A stretch of DNA of 11,288 nucleotides from JBKHBQ01 sp046542305 (GTDB taxonomy: Bacteria; Bacteroidota; Bacteroidia; Bacteroidales; 4484-276). The first letter of the stretch is position 1; each line of letters begins with the position of its first letter. The notes under the pieces are model-generated. The model did not search any database and was not told the DNA's origin. It saw only the letters and a list, made by a program, of their open reading frames with translations. The DNA is taken from NCBI GenBank assembly GCA_046542305.1, contig JBKHBQ010000120.1, forward strand, positions 1 through 11,288, in the 5' to 3' direction. The position numbers were made by a program, and so were the translations under genes. Positions 1 to 7,096 of the stretch are shown one piece after another.

Positions 1-215
1 ACGATTCGCTGGAAGGACCGGCAGTATACTACCAGAAAAACGGTTTGGTAAAAGCCGAAGGCACCTACCATCGCGATCTGAAAAGCGGCCGGTGGAAATA
101 CTATACAGAAGAGGGCGAGTTGCAACGCACCGAAACCTACCGCGATGGCGTATTGGTCAGCCGCGAAACTTTTATCGACATGGAGCCGGAGGATTTCGAT
201 GAAAAATCAGAATAA
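1..215 (+). CDS. MORN-repeat protein, C-terminal fragment (5' end outside the window)
   Basis: An open frame enters from the left edge (first full codon at 3) and ends at TAA 213-215, giving 70 visible residues. The sequence shows spaced aromatic/glycine units: G-x3-YY-x2-NG, then EG-x-Y-x6-G-x-W-x-YY-x3-G-x-L, then a final Y-x2-G. This spacing is that of MORN_2 repeats, found in proteins often labelled YwqK-family 'antitoxin' in Bacteroidota. That label is inherited from one family and says little about function. The tail after the repeats is acidic. The real start, any signal peptide and the number of repeats lie outside the window. Its last 9 bp overlap the 3' end of the convergent HAD gene. 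The coding call is firm; function is unknown. Confidence 0.75.
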   Translation, partial: DSLEGPAVYYQKNGLVKAEGTYHRDLKSGRWKYYTEEGELQRTETYRDGVLVSRETFIDMEPEDFDEKSE

Positions 216-857
216 CTCCATGAGCTCGGTTAGCCGGTCGACCACCATCATGCCGCTGGTTTCGAGACGTTCGCGCGACTGGTGGCCGTTTGCAACAAGA
301 ATACAGCGCATGCCTGCATCCCTGGCCACCTCGAAATCGTGAAGCGTATCGCCGATCATCACAAGCCTGTCAGCATCAATTTTTAATTCATCCACCAGCA
401 TCCTTGCGTTTCCGGCTTTGGTGGCGGCGTAATGATCGTTTAATCCCATCACTTTTTCAAAAAAATCTATGTTGAGCCTTTCACCCACGGTTTCTTCAAG
501 AAAATGCTGCTGCATGGCAGAAAGAATAAACTGGCGGTAACCTTTGTTCTTCAGGTAGCTGATGACATCGGATGCGCCGTCATGAAGCACTGCCTCCCTT
601 ACGCCCGCCCGATAGTTATCAATAAACTCCATGGCCACCGCATCCCAATCGTGCTCATCAAAATCCACACCTGCCATCCGGTAGTACTCCCTAACGGGAA
701 ATGTAAAAATACTCCTGTACCTCCCCGGCTCCAACAGGTCGTATCCCCTTTTTTGAAGCATAAGGTTCATGGCTCTGATACTCACCATCAAGTCGTTAAG
801 AAGGGTTCCGTTCCAGTCCCACACTACTGCTTCCGCTTTCATCTTCGATAATTCCAT
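207..857 (-). CDS. HAD-superfamily hydrolase, phosphoglycolate-phosphatase-like
   Basis: The 216-residue product has the four HAD motifs in order: DWNGT at 14-18 with nucleophile Asp14, ILSA at 111-114 with motif-II Ser113, Lys147 as motif III, and a GDTLHD stretch at 169-174 with Asp170 and Asp174. An alpha-helical segment at about 22-95 sits between motifs I and II, as in the C1-cap (Gph/PGMB-like) subgroup. The length fits that subgroup. The residue two after the nucleophile is Asn16, where most HAD phosphatases have the general-acid Asp. A hydrolase of phosphorylated small molecules is likely, but the substrate cannot be read from sequence. ATG at 857 is chosen because a TAnnTTTG box lies 22 bp upstream; a second in-frame ATG at 842 would remove five residues. 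The stop codon overlaps the convergent MORN gene. Confidence 0.87.
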   Translation of the reverse strand: MELSKMKAEAVVWDWNGTLLNDLMVSIRAMNLMLQKRGYDLLEPGRYRSIFTFPVREYYRMAGVDFDEHDWDAVAMEFIDNYRAGVREAVLHDGASDVISYLKNKGYRQFILSAMQQHFLEETVGERLNIDFFEKVMGLNDHYAATKAGNARMLVDELKIDADRLVMIGDTLHDFEVARDAGMRCILVANGHQSRERLETSGMMVVDRLTELMELF

Positions 858-879
858 TCAGGTTTAATTTGTAAATTCG

Positions 880-887
880 CAAAAGTA
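880..887 (-). promoter_or_regulatory. Bacteroidota -7 promoter element for the HAD gene
   Basis: On the minus strand this reads TACTTTTG, matching the Bacteroidota sigma-A -7 consensus TAnnTTTG. Transcription would begin roughly 16-19 nt before the ATG at 857. No clear TTTG -33 box is visible at the usual spacing. A weaker, one-base-short look-alike (TAATTTG, 865-871) on the plus strand could serve the divergent aldehyde dehydrogenase gene. Confidence 0.5.
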
Positions 888-907
888 TAAATCTAACCTA
901 AAAGATC

Positions 908-2266
908 ATGAAAAGTATTAATCCGGCAAACGGAAAAACCCTGCAGGAATATGATGACCACAGCGAACAGGATTGCAACCGGATCATCGACCGGGTGTAC
1001 GACACCTGGCAATTCTGGAAACAAAGCTCCTTTACGGAACGCAGTGTTTTTTTGAATCAGGCTGCCAAGACCCTGCACCGCCACAAGAAAGAATATGGCC
1101 GCCTGATCACTGATGAAATGGGAAAAGTAGTCCGCGAATCGGAAGCCGAAATAGAAAAATGCGCCTGGGTGTGCGAGTATTATGCCGCACATGCGGAGGA
1201 TATTTTAAGTGATGAATATTTGGAAAGTGATGCCTCCGACAGTTTCGTATCCTTCGATCCTCTTGGCCCTGTGCTGGCGGTTATGCCGTGGAATTTCCCG
1301 TTCTGGCAGGTATTCCGCTTTGCGGCACCTGCATTGATGGCCGGCAATGCGGCGCTGCTGAAGCATGCCTCCAATGTGCCGGGCTGTGCACTGGCCATCG
1401 AAAGCATCTTCCGCGAATCAGGATTTCCCGAAAACCTGTTCCGCAGTCTGCTGATCCCCGGCCGGGCTGTGGACAACGTGCTGAAAAACGACAAAGTAGT
1501 GGCGGCCACCCTCACCGGCAGCGAGCACTCCGGAAGCAAGGTAGCCGAAATGGCGGGAAAACTGCTAAAGAAAACGGTTCTGGAGCTGGGCGGCTCCGAT
1601 CCCTATATTGTGCTGGAGGATGCTGATCTGGCAAAATGTGCAGAAACAGCCGTTGCAGCCCGCATGATCAACACCGGCCAAAGCTGTATCGCTGCCAAGC
1701 GGTTTATCGTGGTAAAGGAAGTGATTGATGAGTTTACGGATAAGGTACTTCAGCGCATGAAGGCCATCAAGGTGGGAAACCCTGTGGAAGAAGGCAGCGA
1801 CTATGGACCCATGGCGCGTTTGGATCTTCTGGAGGAACTGGATGAGCAGGTGCAGAAATCAGTAAATATGGGTGCGAAACTTTTGCTGGGCGGAAAGCGC
1901 ATGGATCGCGAAGGCTATTTTTATGAGCCGACGGTACTTGCCGCGGTAACCCCGGAGATGCCTGCATTTAAGGAGGAGACTTTCGGACCGGTGCTCAGCA
2001 TCATCCAGGTGGAAAATGAGGCAGAGGCGATAGAAGCCGCTAACAACAGCCGCTTTGGCCTAGGGGGAAGCCTCTGGACCCAGGACAAGGAACGCGGAAT
2101 ACTGGCCGCAAGGCAGGTGCAATCGGGAGCCGTATTCGTAAACGGCATGACAAAATCCGATCCGCGGCTTCCCTTCGGTGGCATCAAAAAATCAGGATAC
2201 GGACGGGAATTGTCGCATTACGGCATCAAAGAATTCGTCAATATCAAAACCATCTGGGTAGCTTAA
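908..2266 (+). CDS. NAD(P)-dependent aldehyde dehydrogenase, succinate-semialdehyde dehydrogenase (Sad/YneI) type
   Basis: The 452-residue product is a full-length ALDH. Visible motifs are PWNFPFWQV (127-135; Asn129 of the oxyanion hole), the cofactor-binding Lys152, the Rossmann TGS (203-205), ELGGSDP (226-232; general base Glu226), NTGQSC (255-260; catalytic Cys260) and EETFGP (356-361; Glu357). From remembered E. coli Sad (YneI), close agreement is seen at LLKHAxNVxGCA, GPMARxDLxxEL and KKSGxGRELSHxGxxEF, so this branch is favoured over GabD. The expected reaction is succinate semialdehyde to succinate with NAD(P)+, feeding the TCA cycle; other short aldehydes are possible. It is cytosolic. 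It stands alone, with the divergent HAD gene upstream and a 232-bp gap downstream, so no GABA pathway partner is visible. The ATG at 908 fits the INPANGK N-terminus seen in the family. Confidence 0.9.
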   Translation: MKSINPANGKTLQEYDDHSEQDCNRIIDRVYDTWQFWKQSSFTERSVFLNQAAKTLHRHKKEYGRLITDEMGKVVRESEAEIEKCAWVCEYYAAHAEDILSDEYLESDASDSFVSFDPLGPVLAVMPWNFPFWQVFRFAAPALMAGNAALLKHASNVPGCALAIESIFRESGFPENLFRSLLIPGRAVDNVLKNDKVVAATLTGSEHSGSKVAEMAGKLLKKTVLELGGSDPYIVLEDADLAKCAETAVAARMINTGQSCIAAKRFIVVKEVIDEFTDKVLQRMKAIKVGNPVEEGSDYGPMARLDLLEELDEQVQKSVNMGAKLLLGGKRMDREGYFYEPTVLAAVTPEMPAFKEETFGPVLSIIQVENEAEAIEAANNSRFGLGGSLWTQDKERGILAARQVQSGAVFVNGMTKSDPRLPFGGIKKSGYGRELSHYGIKEFVNIKTIWVA

Positions 2267-2285
2267 TCATCCACAGGTCTTCGCA

Positions 2286-2302
2286 TCAGCTCCGGAAGCT
2301 GA
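2286..2302 (+). terminator. Possible weak hairpin after the aldehyde dehydrogenase gene
   Basis: TCAGCT and AGCTGA form a perfect 6-bp stem around a 5-nt loop, 20 bp after the stop codon. It is followed by AAATTTAT rather than a true U-run, so it is at best a weak terminator. The rest of the 2267-2498 gap holds no convincing gene or RNA beyond the trmD promoter box. Confidence 0.25.
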
Positions 2303-2476
2303 AAATTTATCAATACGCTGATTTTAGTAGCTTTACCGGAGCAATAGTAAATATTATTACTTCCGTGAAGCGGGGATCTTTAGGCTGATATTCTTTCCTT
2401 AGTGTGGAACCCGGATACGCTGGAGTTGATCGAGGAATTCGATTTGGTTTCTTAGCACGGGTTTAAGGCAATCCTT

Positions 2477-2484
2477 TACCTTTG
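2477..2484 (+). promoter_or_regulatory. Bacteroidota -7 promoter element for trmD
   Basis: TACCTTTG matches TAnnTTTG exactly and ends 14 bp before the trmD ATG, predicting a leader of only about 8-10 nt. No clear -33 TTTG is seen at the expected distance; a TTTG at 2443-2446 lies too far upstream (about 30 bp). Confidence 0.5.
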
Positions 2485-2498
2485 CAAAAAACTCTTTC

Positions 2499-3179
2499 AT
2501 GCGCATCGACATCCTCACCATATTTCCTGAAATGTTCGAAGGACCGTTCGCACATTCCATCATCAAACGTGCAGTGGAAAAGAACCTGGCGGAGATTCAT
2601 CTGCACGACATCCGCGACTATGCCAAAAACAAGCACCGCCGGGTAGACGATTATGCTTACGGCCATGGCGCCGGCATGGTGATGATGATCCAGCCGGTGG
2701 CCGATCTCATCGATACATTGAAATCCGAGCGTGAATATGATGAGGTGATATTTCTTACCCCCGACGGGCAGGTATTCGACCAGCAAACGGCAAACAAATT
2801 ATCCACCTGCAAAAACCTGATCCTGCTTTGCGGACACTATAAAGGCATCGACGAACGCTTGCGCGAGCATTACATTACCATGGAAATTTCCATCGGCGAT
2901 TACGTGCTTTCGGGTGGCGAGCTGGCGGCAGCAGTCATCACCGACAGCATCGTAAGGCTCATCCCCGGCGTGCTGGGCGATGAAACCTCCGCACTGTCCG
3001 ATTCATTCCAGGACGGCCTGCTCAGTCCGCCGGTTTATACCCGGCCTGCCGATTATAACGGATGGAAAGTTCCGGATATCCTCCTTTCGGGAAATGAGAA
3101 AAAAATCCATGAATGGCTGATGGAAAAAGCCCTGGAGCGCACCAGGGAAAGGCGCCCCAATCTGTTGGACGAAGCCTGA
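2499..3179 (+). CDS. trmD: tRNA (guanine(37)-N1)-methyltransferase
   Basis: This 226-residue protein transfers a methyl group from S-adenosylmethionine to N1 of G37, next to the anticodon in tRNAs reading CUN, CCN and CGG codons. The modification prevents +1 frameshifting and the gene is essential in most bacteria. Family signatures are clear: the N-terminal IDILTIFPEMF, the trefoil-knot SAM-site segments LCGHYKGIDER (110-120) and SIGDYVLSGGE (131-141), Arg153 in RLIPGVL, the catalytic Asp168 in SDSF (Asp169 in E. coli), and the knot exit VPDILLSGN (191-199). The length is slightly below E. coli TrmD (about 255), with a shortened C-terminus. It is not beside rpsP, rimM or rplS, its usual operon partners in Proteobacteria. 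The ATG at 2499 is supported by the promoter box just upstream and by the canonical N-terminus. Confidence 0.97.
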   Translation: MRIDILTIFPEMFEGPFAHSIIKRAVEKNLAEIHLHDIRDYAKNKHRRVDDYAYGHGAGMVMMIQPVADLIDTLKSEREYDEVIFLTPDGQVFDQQTANKLSTCKNLILLCGHYKGIDERLREHYITMEISIGDYVLSGGELAAAVITDSIVRLIPGVLGDETSALSDSFQDGLLSPPVYTRPADYNGWKVPDILLSGNEKKIHEWLMEKALERTRERRPNLLDEA

Positions 3180-3259
3180 TTTCCCTGCAATATTAATTTT
3201 TCGTTAATCCGATTCAGCAATTTGTTTTCGATATATTTTCGCGCACTTTTTATGATTAC

Positions 3260-3266
3260 AGGAGGT
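3260..3266 (+). promoter_or_regulatory. Shine-Dalgarno-like site that decides the start of the cysteine-cluster gene
   Basis: AGGAGGT is a near-perfect anti-SD match lying 3 nt before the ATG at 3270. Such sites are rare in Bacteroidota, and this spacing is shorter than ideal. A near-consensus -7 element (TATATTTT, 3232-3239) lies upstream and would start transcription around 3246. Confidence 0.4.
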
Positions 3267-3269
3267 GCA

Positions 3270-3872
3270 ATGCAATTGTATCGTAAGGTGAGGAAGGTGG
3301 AATTGCTCTTTGCCGGCCTCGCGAAGGAGATTAATAAGTTTTCGGCCAAATCTGGCCTTCACTGCCTGCCGGGATGCGGGCTGTGTTGTTTTAAACCCGA
3401 CATCGAAGCCACGGTGCTCGAATTTCTTCCGATGGCGTACCGGTTGTTTATGGATAATATAGCGGAAGAAATGTATGAAAAGCTGTCGCAAAACAGTGAC
3501 CGCTCAATGTGTATGCTCCTTGTTCCGCTGACAACAGAAAACAGGACCGGGATGTGCGACCGATACAATGAACGCGGACTTATATGCCGCCTGTTCGGTT
3601 ATTCAGCCATGATTGGTAAAAACCACAAGCCGGTACTTGTAACCTGTAAAACAATAAAGGACAATCAGGCAGAACAATACAGGATGGTGAGCGAACGAAT
3701 TGCAGCCGGTTCGGATGTACCTGTTATCAGCAATTATTATCAGCAATTGCGAAACATCGATAGTTCGCTGGGAACGGCGTTTTATCCCATCAACGTTTCC
3801 ATGAAAAAATCCATTGAAGTGGTACTAAGTTATTACAGCTACAGGAAACGGCCCCGACGGAAATCCGCCTGA
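3270..3872 (+). CDS. YkgJ-family cysteine-cluster protein (putative metal/Fe-S binding)
   Basis: With the start at 3270 the product has 200 residues. It contains the cluster HCLPGCGLCC (31-40: Cys32, 36, 39, 40), then Cys81, Cys96 (TGMCDRY), Cys106 (ICRLFGY) and Cys126. This arrangement of a CxxxCxxCC block followed by spaced single cysteines is that of the YkgJ / CxxCxxCC family, thought to bind zinc or an iron-sulfur cluster; no biochemical role is established. The C-terminus is basic (RKRPRRKSA). The frame is open further upstream, to a TTG at 3222 or an ATG at 3252, but only the 3270 ATG has an SD-like site, and translation from 3222 would fall in AT-rich promoter-like DNA. It follows trmD by 90 bp on the same strand. 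Its TGA abuts the rluD stop with no gap. Confidence 0.85.
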   Translation: MQLYRKVRKVELLFAGLAKEINKFSAKSGLHCLPGCGLCCFKPDIEATVLEFLPMAYRLFMDNIAEEMYEKLSQNSDRSMCMLLVPLTTENRTGMCDRYNERGLICRLFGYSAMIGKNHKPVLVTCKTIKDNQAEQYRMVSERIAAGSDVPVISNYYQQLRNIDSSLGTAFYPINVSMKKSIEVVLSYYSYRKRPRRKSA

Positions 3873-4904
3873 TCATTCATCAAACAACTCCTTGTGCTGT
3901 GCATAGTGCCGCCACTTGGTGAGCAGCTCCGTGAAATCAGCCGGCAAGGGCGTTTCGAAATACAGAGGCTTTTTGGTTACGGGATGTTGAAATCCGAGGG
4001 ATTTGGCATGCAGGGCCTGCCTTGGAAGTATCCTGAAGCAGTTTTGTACAAACTGCCGGTATTTGCTGAAGGTGGTGCCTTTCAGGATTTTATCGCCTCC
4101 GTAGCGTTCATCATTAAACAAAGGATGACCGATAAACCTGAAATGCGCCCTGATCTGATGGGTCCTGCCGGTTTCCAGTTTACATTCCACCAAAGTCACA
4201 TAACCAAATCGCTCCACCACACGGTAATGCGTGATGGCATGTTTGCCCTGATCACCTTCGGGAAACACGAACATCTGAAGCCGGTCTTTTGGATTTCGGG
4301 CGATATGCCCTTCGATGGTTCCCGCTTCATCCGCCACATCGCCCCAAACCAGCGCCATATATTTCCGGTCGATGGTGTGTTGATAAAACTGCTTTCCCAG
4401 CACGGACTGGGCCAGTTCGTTTTTCCCAATCAGCAAAACCCCGGAGGTATCCTTATCGATGCGGTGTACCAGCGCAGGCAAAATATCTTTTCGATTCCTG
4501 TAATGCCACGCCAGTGCATTCAGCAGGGTTCCGGTATAGTTGCCATGGCCGGGATGCACCACCATTCCGGCTTCCTTGTTCACAACAAGGATGTCTTCAT
4601 CTTCGTAGAGGATTTCAAAAGGAATCTGTTCGGGGATCAGCTCGAATTCCCGCACCGGATTCGGCAAAACGATGGAGATCACATCCCGCGGCCTGATCTT
4701 GTAATTGGGCTTTACGGGCTCATCGTTCACCAGGATATTTCCGGCTTTGGCCGCGTTTTGAATCTTGCTCCTTGAAACATGCTCCAGGCGGTTGAACAGG
4801 AACTTATCGATGCGCAGCAGGCTCTGGCCCGGATCCACATGGATGCGATGATGTTCGTAAAGTTCTTCGGATTCGTCGTGAATATCGTCGGTGTAATCTG
4901 CCAT
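3873..4904 (-). CDS. rluD: RluA-family 23S rRNA pseudouridine synthase, RluD type
   Basis: The product has 343 residues from the ATG at 4904. The order is an S4 RNA-binding domain (about 20-82: LLRIDKFL, SRSKIQNAAKAGNILVN), then the pseudouridine synthase core: LYEDEDILVVNKEAGMVVHPG (100-120), motif II HRIDKDTSG (147-155; nucleophilic Asp150), the KLETGRTHQIRAHF motif III (242-255), and RQALHAKSLGFQHP near the C-terminus. By family knowledge RluD makes pseudouridines at 1911, 1915 and 1917 in helix 69 of 23S rRNA; the exact sites here are inferred. The frame stays open to a TTG at 4931, giving nine extra residues, but ATG 4904 is preferred. It is the last gene of the PASTA-T9SS-rluD run, 35 bp after its neighbour. 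An antisense open frame (3894-4775, plus) is a shadow. Confidence 0.93.
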   Translation of the reverse strand: MADYTDDIHDESEELYEHHRIHVDPGQSLLRIDKFLFNRLEHVSRSKIQNAAKAGNILVNDEPVKPNYKIRPRDVISIVLPNPVREFELIPEQIPFEILYEDEDILVVNKEAGMVVHPGHGNYTGTLLNALAWHYRNRKDILPALVHRIDKDTSGVLLIGKNELAQSVLGKQFYQHTIDRKYMALVWGDVADEAGTIEGHIARNPKDRLQMFVFPEGDQGKHAITHYRVVERFGYVTLVECKLETGRTHQIRAHFRFIGHPLFNDERYGGDKILKGTTFSKYRQFVQNCFRILPRQALHAKSLGFQHPVTKKPLYFETPLPADFTELLTKWRHYAQHKELFDE

Positions 4905-4939
4905 GGATTTGTCCGGCTGCTGAAAAGGCAACCACTTGT

Positions 4940-7078
4940 TTATTGCGTGATCAGTAGCTTTTGGGACATGGATTGGTTATTCCTGCGGTCGATCACGCGG
5001 ATGATGTAAATGCCTTTGTTCAGGTGCGACAGGTTAAGTTCGGGCTGGTATCTTCCGGTATAAACAGCCTGCCCCATCAGGTTGAATACACCCACCTCCA
5101 TTTGTTGCAGCACCTCTTCCTTGATGACGGTATATTCGGGATAAAAGCTGTGATCGATGTAGCTCATAAACCGCAGCTTCACCATTCCGTCGCGGGAAGG
5201 ATTCGGCACGATCCTGAACAAATCGGCAGCCGCATTTTTCTGCACCGGATCTTCCTTGATCTTCTGACCAAGCACAGGTCTGATCATCAACGCACCTTCA
5301 TAGGATGATTTCTGCCATTCGCCCGTGGTATTGTAGAAAATGTGGGCACTGGCATCATTATAGGAATCAAATCCCACATTCATGTTATGATTGGTCGCCT
5401 GTATCCATCCAACATAAAAATTTCCCTTATTCAACGGCAGTGCCGAGTCGAGGTGGTAGGTATGGAACCGGTAAAGGCTGTCTTCGAAAACCGGCTTCTC
5501 ACGTTCCTGAAGATAAATCAGTTCCCCCGGTTCGCCGTTCAGATCATTCCAAACGGCCAGATTGAAGAACTGTTTGTTGGCGCCCGTGAGCGTTTTATTG
5601 AAATACATGTTCACGGCACGCAACGTGTCGCGGGCGTTCAGTGCAAACTGATAAGCAAGTTGTGCGCCGGCGGGCGTCAGTCCGTAGCCGAATTCAGGTG
5701 TGCCGTCATCATAGGCATAGAAATTAAAAAGCTTCTGTACCCTGCTGAGGGTATCGGCAAGGCCAAGCACGGGGTCGCCGCTGAGATAATGATTGATTTT
5801 GAAACTAATGCTGTCGCGATCGCCGTAAGGTGTATAAAAATCCTCAACTTCGCTGGAGAAATTCCAGAATCCACTCTGGTTATAAGGCGCAAGGTCCTTA
5901 CTACCCCCGAAATAGCTAAACTCTTCATTGCCCAGATCATTATAGACCTCATAGCTGTAATCCACAGTCTGGTTTCCGTTATCCAGATTGGCAACGTGCA
6001 TATCAAAGAACGACTTCATGGCGCTGTTCGGGTCGATGCGGTATTGCCGGAAGGGCATGCTCTGGAAATCCCTGAGAAATGAAGGGGCACGACCTGAAAA
6101 AGCGATCACCTGGTGCGTGCTGTCGAGCCTGGACCTTCCCTGATCGAGCAGTACAAAATCGAGGTTCCAGTAATCGCAGTTGCTTTGCCAACTTTGCAGA
6201 TTGTCGCTGGCGATGCTCGCATAATTGTAAAACCTGAACTGAAAATCGCTCCTGAACCAAATGCTGTCCTTTACGGGAATGAAAACCTGCCTGAAATAAT
6301 TTGTATCCGGGGGGAGCCTGAAAGTATCGAGCGTCATGCCCTCAGACGACCACATGTGCTGCCAGTTGGTTTGCGGAATATAAATGGAATCGCAGGGCAG
6401 GGTCACGATACTGTTTGGGTACAGCGTATCCAGGATTCTGGTACCCCATTCCGGATCGCAAGGCGACAGCAGCGTATCGCCCGGAAAAATGGTATCCACG
6501 TTATAGTAATCCCCAACCAGAATGCGGATGGAATCCACATGCGAAAAAATCGTATCCCCGCTGTACCATCCAAATTCCAGCACAAGCGAATCCTGAGCCT
6601 GCGGATCGTTGCCCCGACCCTGGGGCTGGTAATAAAAACTCAGGTACACCGAATCGGCGGGTGAAAGTGCCCTGGGCTGCGGATCGAATATCGAATCGAG
6701 GCGGATGGGCTTGGATCGCAACTGATCGGCAAAAAACTGCAGGGTATTGGCATTGGCATGGATATTTCCGGTGGCATTGATGGCATCGAAGGTAGCGGCA
6801 CCCCAGGTGGGTGGCAGCACGGGAAAATCGGTATTGATAAACACATCGTTGTCCATCCACAGAGCCGAATCAGGGTAGATGGCCTCCTGGTTGAAGTCGT
6901 CGAAAAACGGCAGCTCCACCGGAACCGGCACCACCAGCTTCGAGGATTTCATTTGCACCGGCCGATCCGGGTGCGATTTAATCACGGGATTCTCCGAAAG
7001 TCCGGTAAGGATTTCCTGTGCGTACATCATCGACGTACCCAGAACAAAAATCAATATGGCTGTGAATATTTTTTTCAT
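4940..7078 (-). CDS. Secreted protein with T9SS type A C-terminal sorting domain, function unknown
   Basis: The 712-residue protein starts with a Sec signal peptide (KK, then a hydrophobic stretch 4-18, and a likely cut at MYA|QE after residue 20). The C-terminal 92 residues are a type A T9SS sorting domain: RIVPNPSRDG (622-631), VGVFNLMGQAVYTG (662-675), LNKGIYIIRV (686-695) and a final QKLLI. In the Bacteroidota such domains direct export across the outer membrane and are then removed. The body has no catalytic motif I recognise. It has a FFDDF segment near 58-62, resembling the start of concanavalin-like choice-of-anchor domains, then a D/S/Y-rich beta-type region, and a second module beginning YAYDDGTPEFGYGL (454-467) typical of Bacteroidota surface beta-sandwiches. 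Cysteines are few: C207, C229 and C301 after the signal. It lies 18 bp after the PASTA gene, so it is probably cotranscribed; GGAAG 8 nt before the ATG may aid translation. Confidence 0.9.
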   Translation of the reverse strand: MKKIFTAILIFVLGTSMMYAQEILTGLSENPVIKSHPDRPVQMKSSKLVVPVPVELPFFDDFNQEAIYPDSALWMDNDVFINTDFPVLPPTWGAATFDAINATGNIHANANTLQFFADQLRSKPIRLDSIFDPQPRALSPADSVYLSFYYQPQGRGNDPQAQDSLVLEFGWYSGDTIFSHVDSIRILVGDYYNVDTIFPGDTLLSPCDPEWGTRILDTLYPNSIVTLPCDSIYIPQTNWQHMWSSEGMTLDTFRLPPDTNYFRQVFIPVKDSIWFRSDFQFRFYNYASIASDNLQSWQSNCDYWNLDFVLLDQGRSRLDSTHQVIAFSGRAPSFLRDFQSMPFRQYRIDPNSAMKSFFDMHVANLDNGNQTVDYSYEVYNDLGNEEFSYFGGSKDLAPYNQSGFWNFSSEVEDFYTPYGDRDSISFKINHYLSGDPVLGLADTLSRVQKLFNFYAYDDGTPEFGYGLTPAGAQLAYQFALNARDTLRAVNMYFNKTLTGANKQFFNLAVWNDLNGEPGELIYLQEREKPVFEDSLYRFHTYHLDSALPLNKGNFYVGWIQATNHNMNVGFDSYNDASAHIFYNTTGEWQKSSYEGALMIRPVLGQKIKEDPVQKNAAADLFRIVPNPSRDGMVKLRFMSYIDHSFYPEYTVIKEEVLQQMEVGVFNLMGQAVYTGRYQPELNLSHLNKGIYIIRVIDRRNNQSMSQKLLITQ

Positions 7079-7096
7079 TTAATTGCTTCCAGCGCT

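Noticed and set aside
1..215. Toxin-antitoxin system, from the 'YwqK-family antitoxin' label common for MORN_2 proteins
   Set aside because: No toxin gene is adjacent in view, and the neighbour is a convergent HAD phosphatase. The label is generic.
2347..2362. AT-rich near-palindrome AGTAAATATTATTACT considered as an operator
   Set aside because: Only the outer 5 bp on each side pair, and there is no regulator gene or promoter box next to it.
2384..2455. Short open stretch ending LELIEEFDLVS before trmD, considered as a gene remnant
   Set aside because: It has only 23 codons, no plausible start signal and no family I recognise, so a chance open frame is as likely.
3192..3208. ATTAA/TTAAT inverted repeat after trmD considered as a terminator
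   Set aside because: A 5-bp stem made only of A-T pairs is too weak to support the call.
3894..4775. A 293-codon open frame on the plus strand opposite rluD
   Set aside because: It lies fully antisense to a well-supported RluD-type gene with intact motifs, and its translation shows no known domain. It is a shadow frame.
5342..6082. A 246-codon plus-strand open frame inside the T9SS cargo gene
   Set aside because: It is antisense to a gene with a signal peptide and sorting domain in one unbroken frame, and has no recognisable family features.
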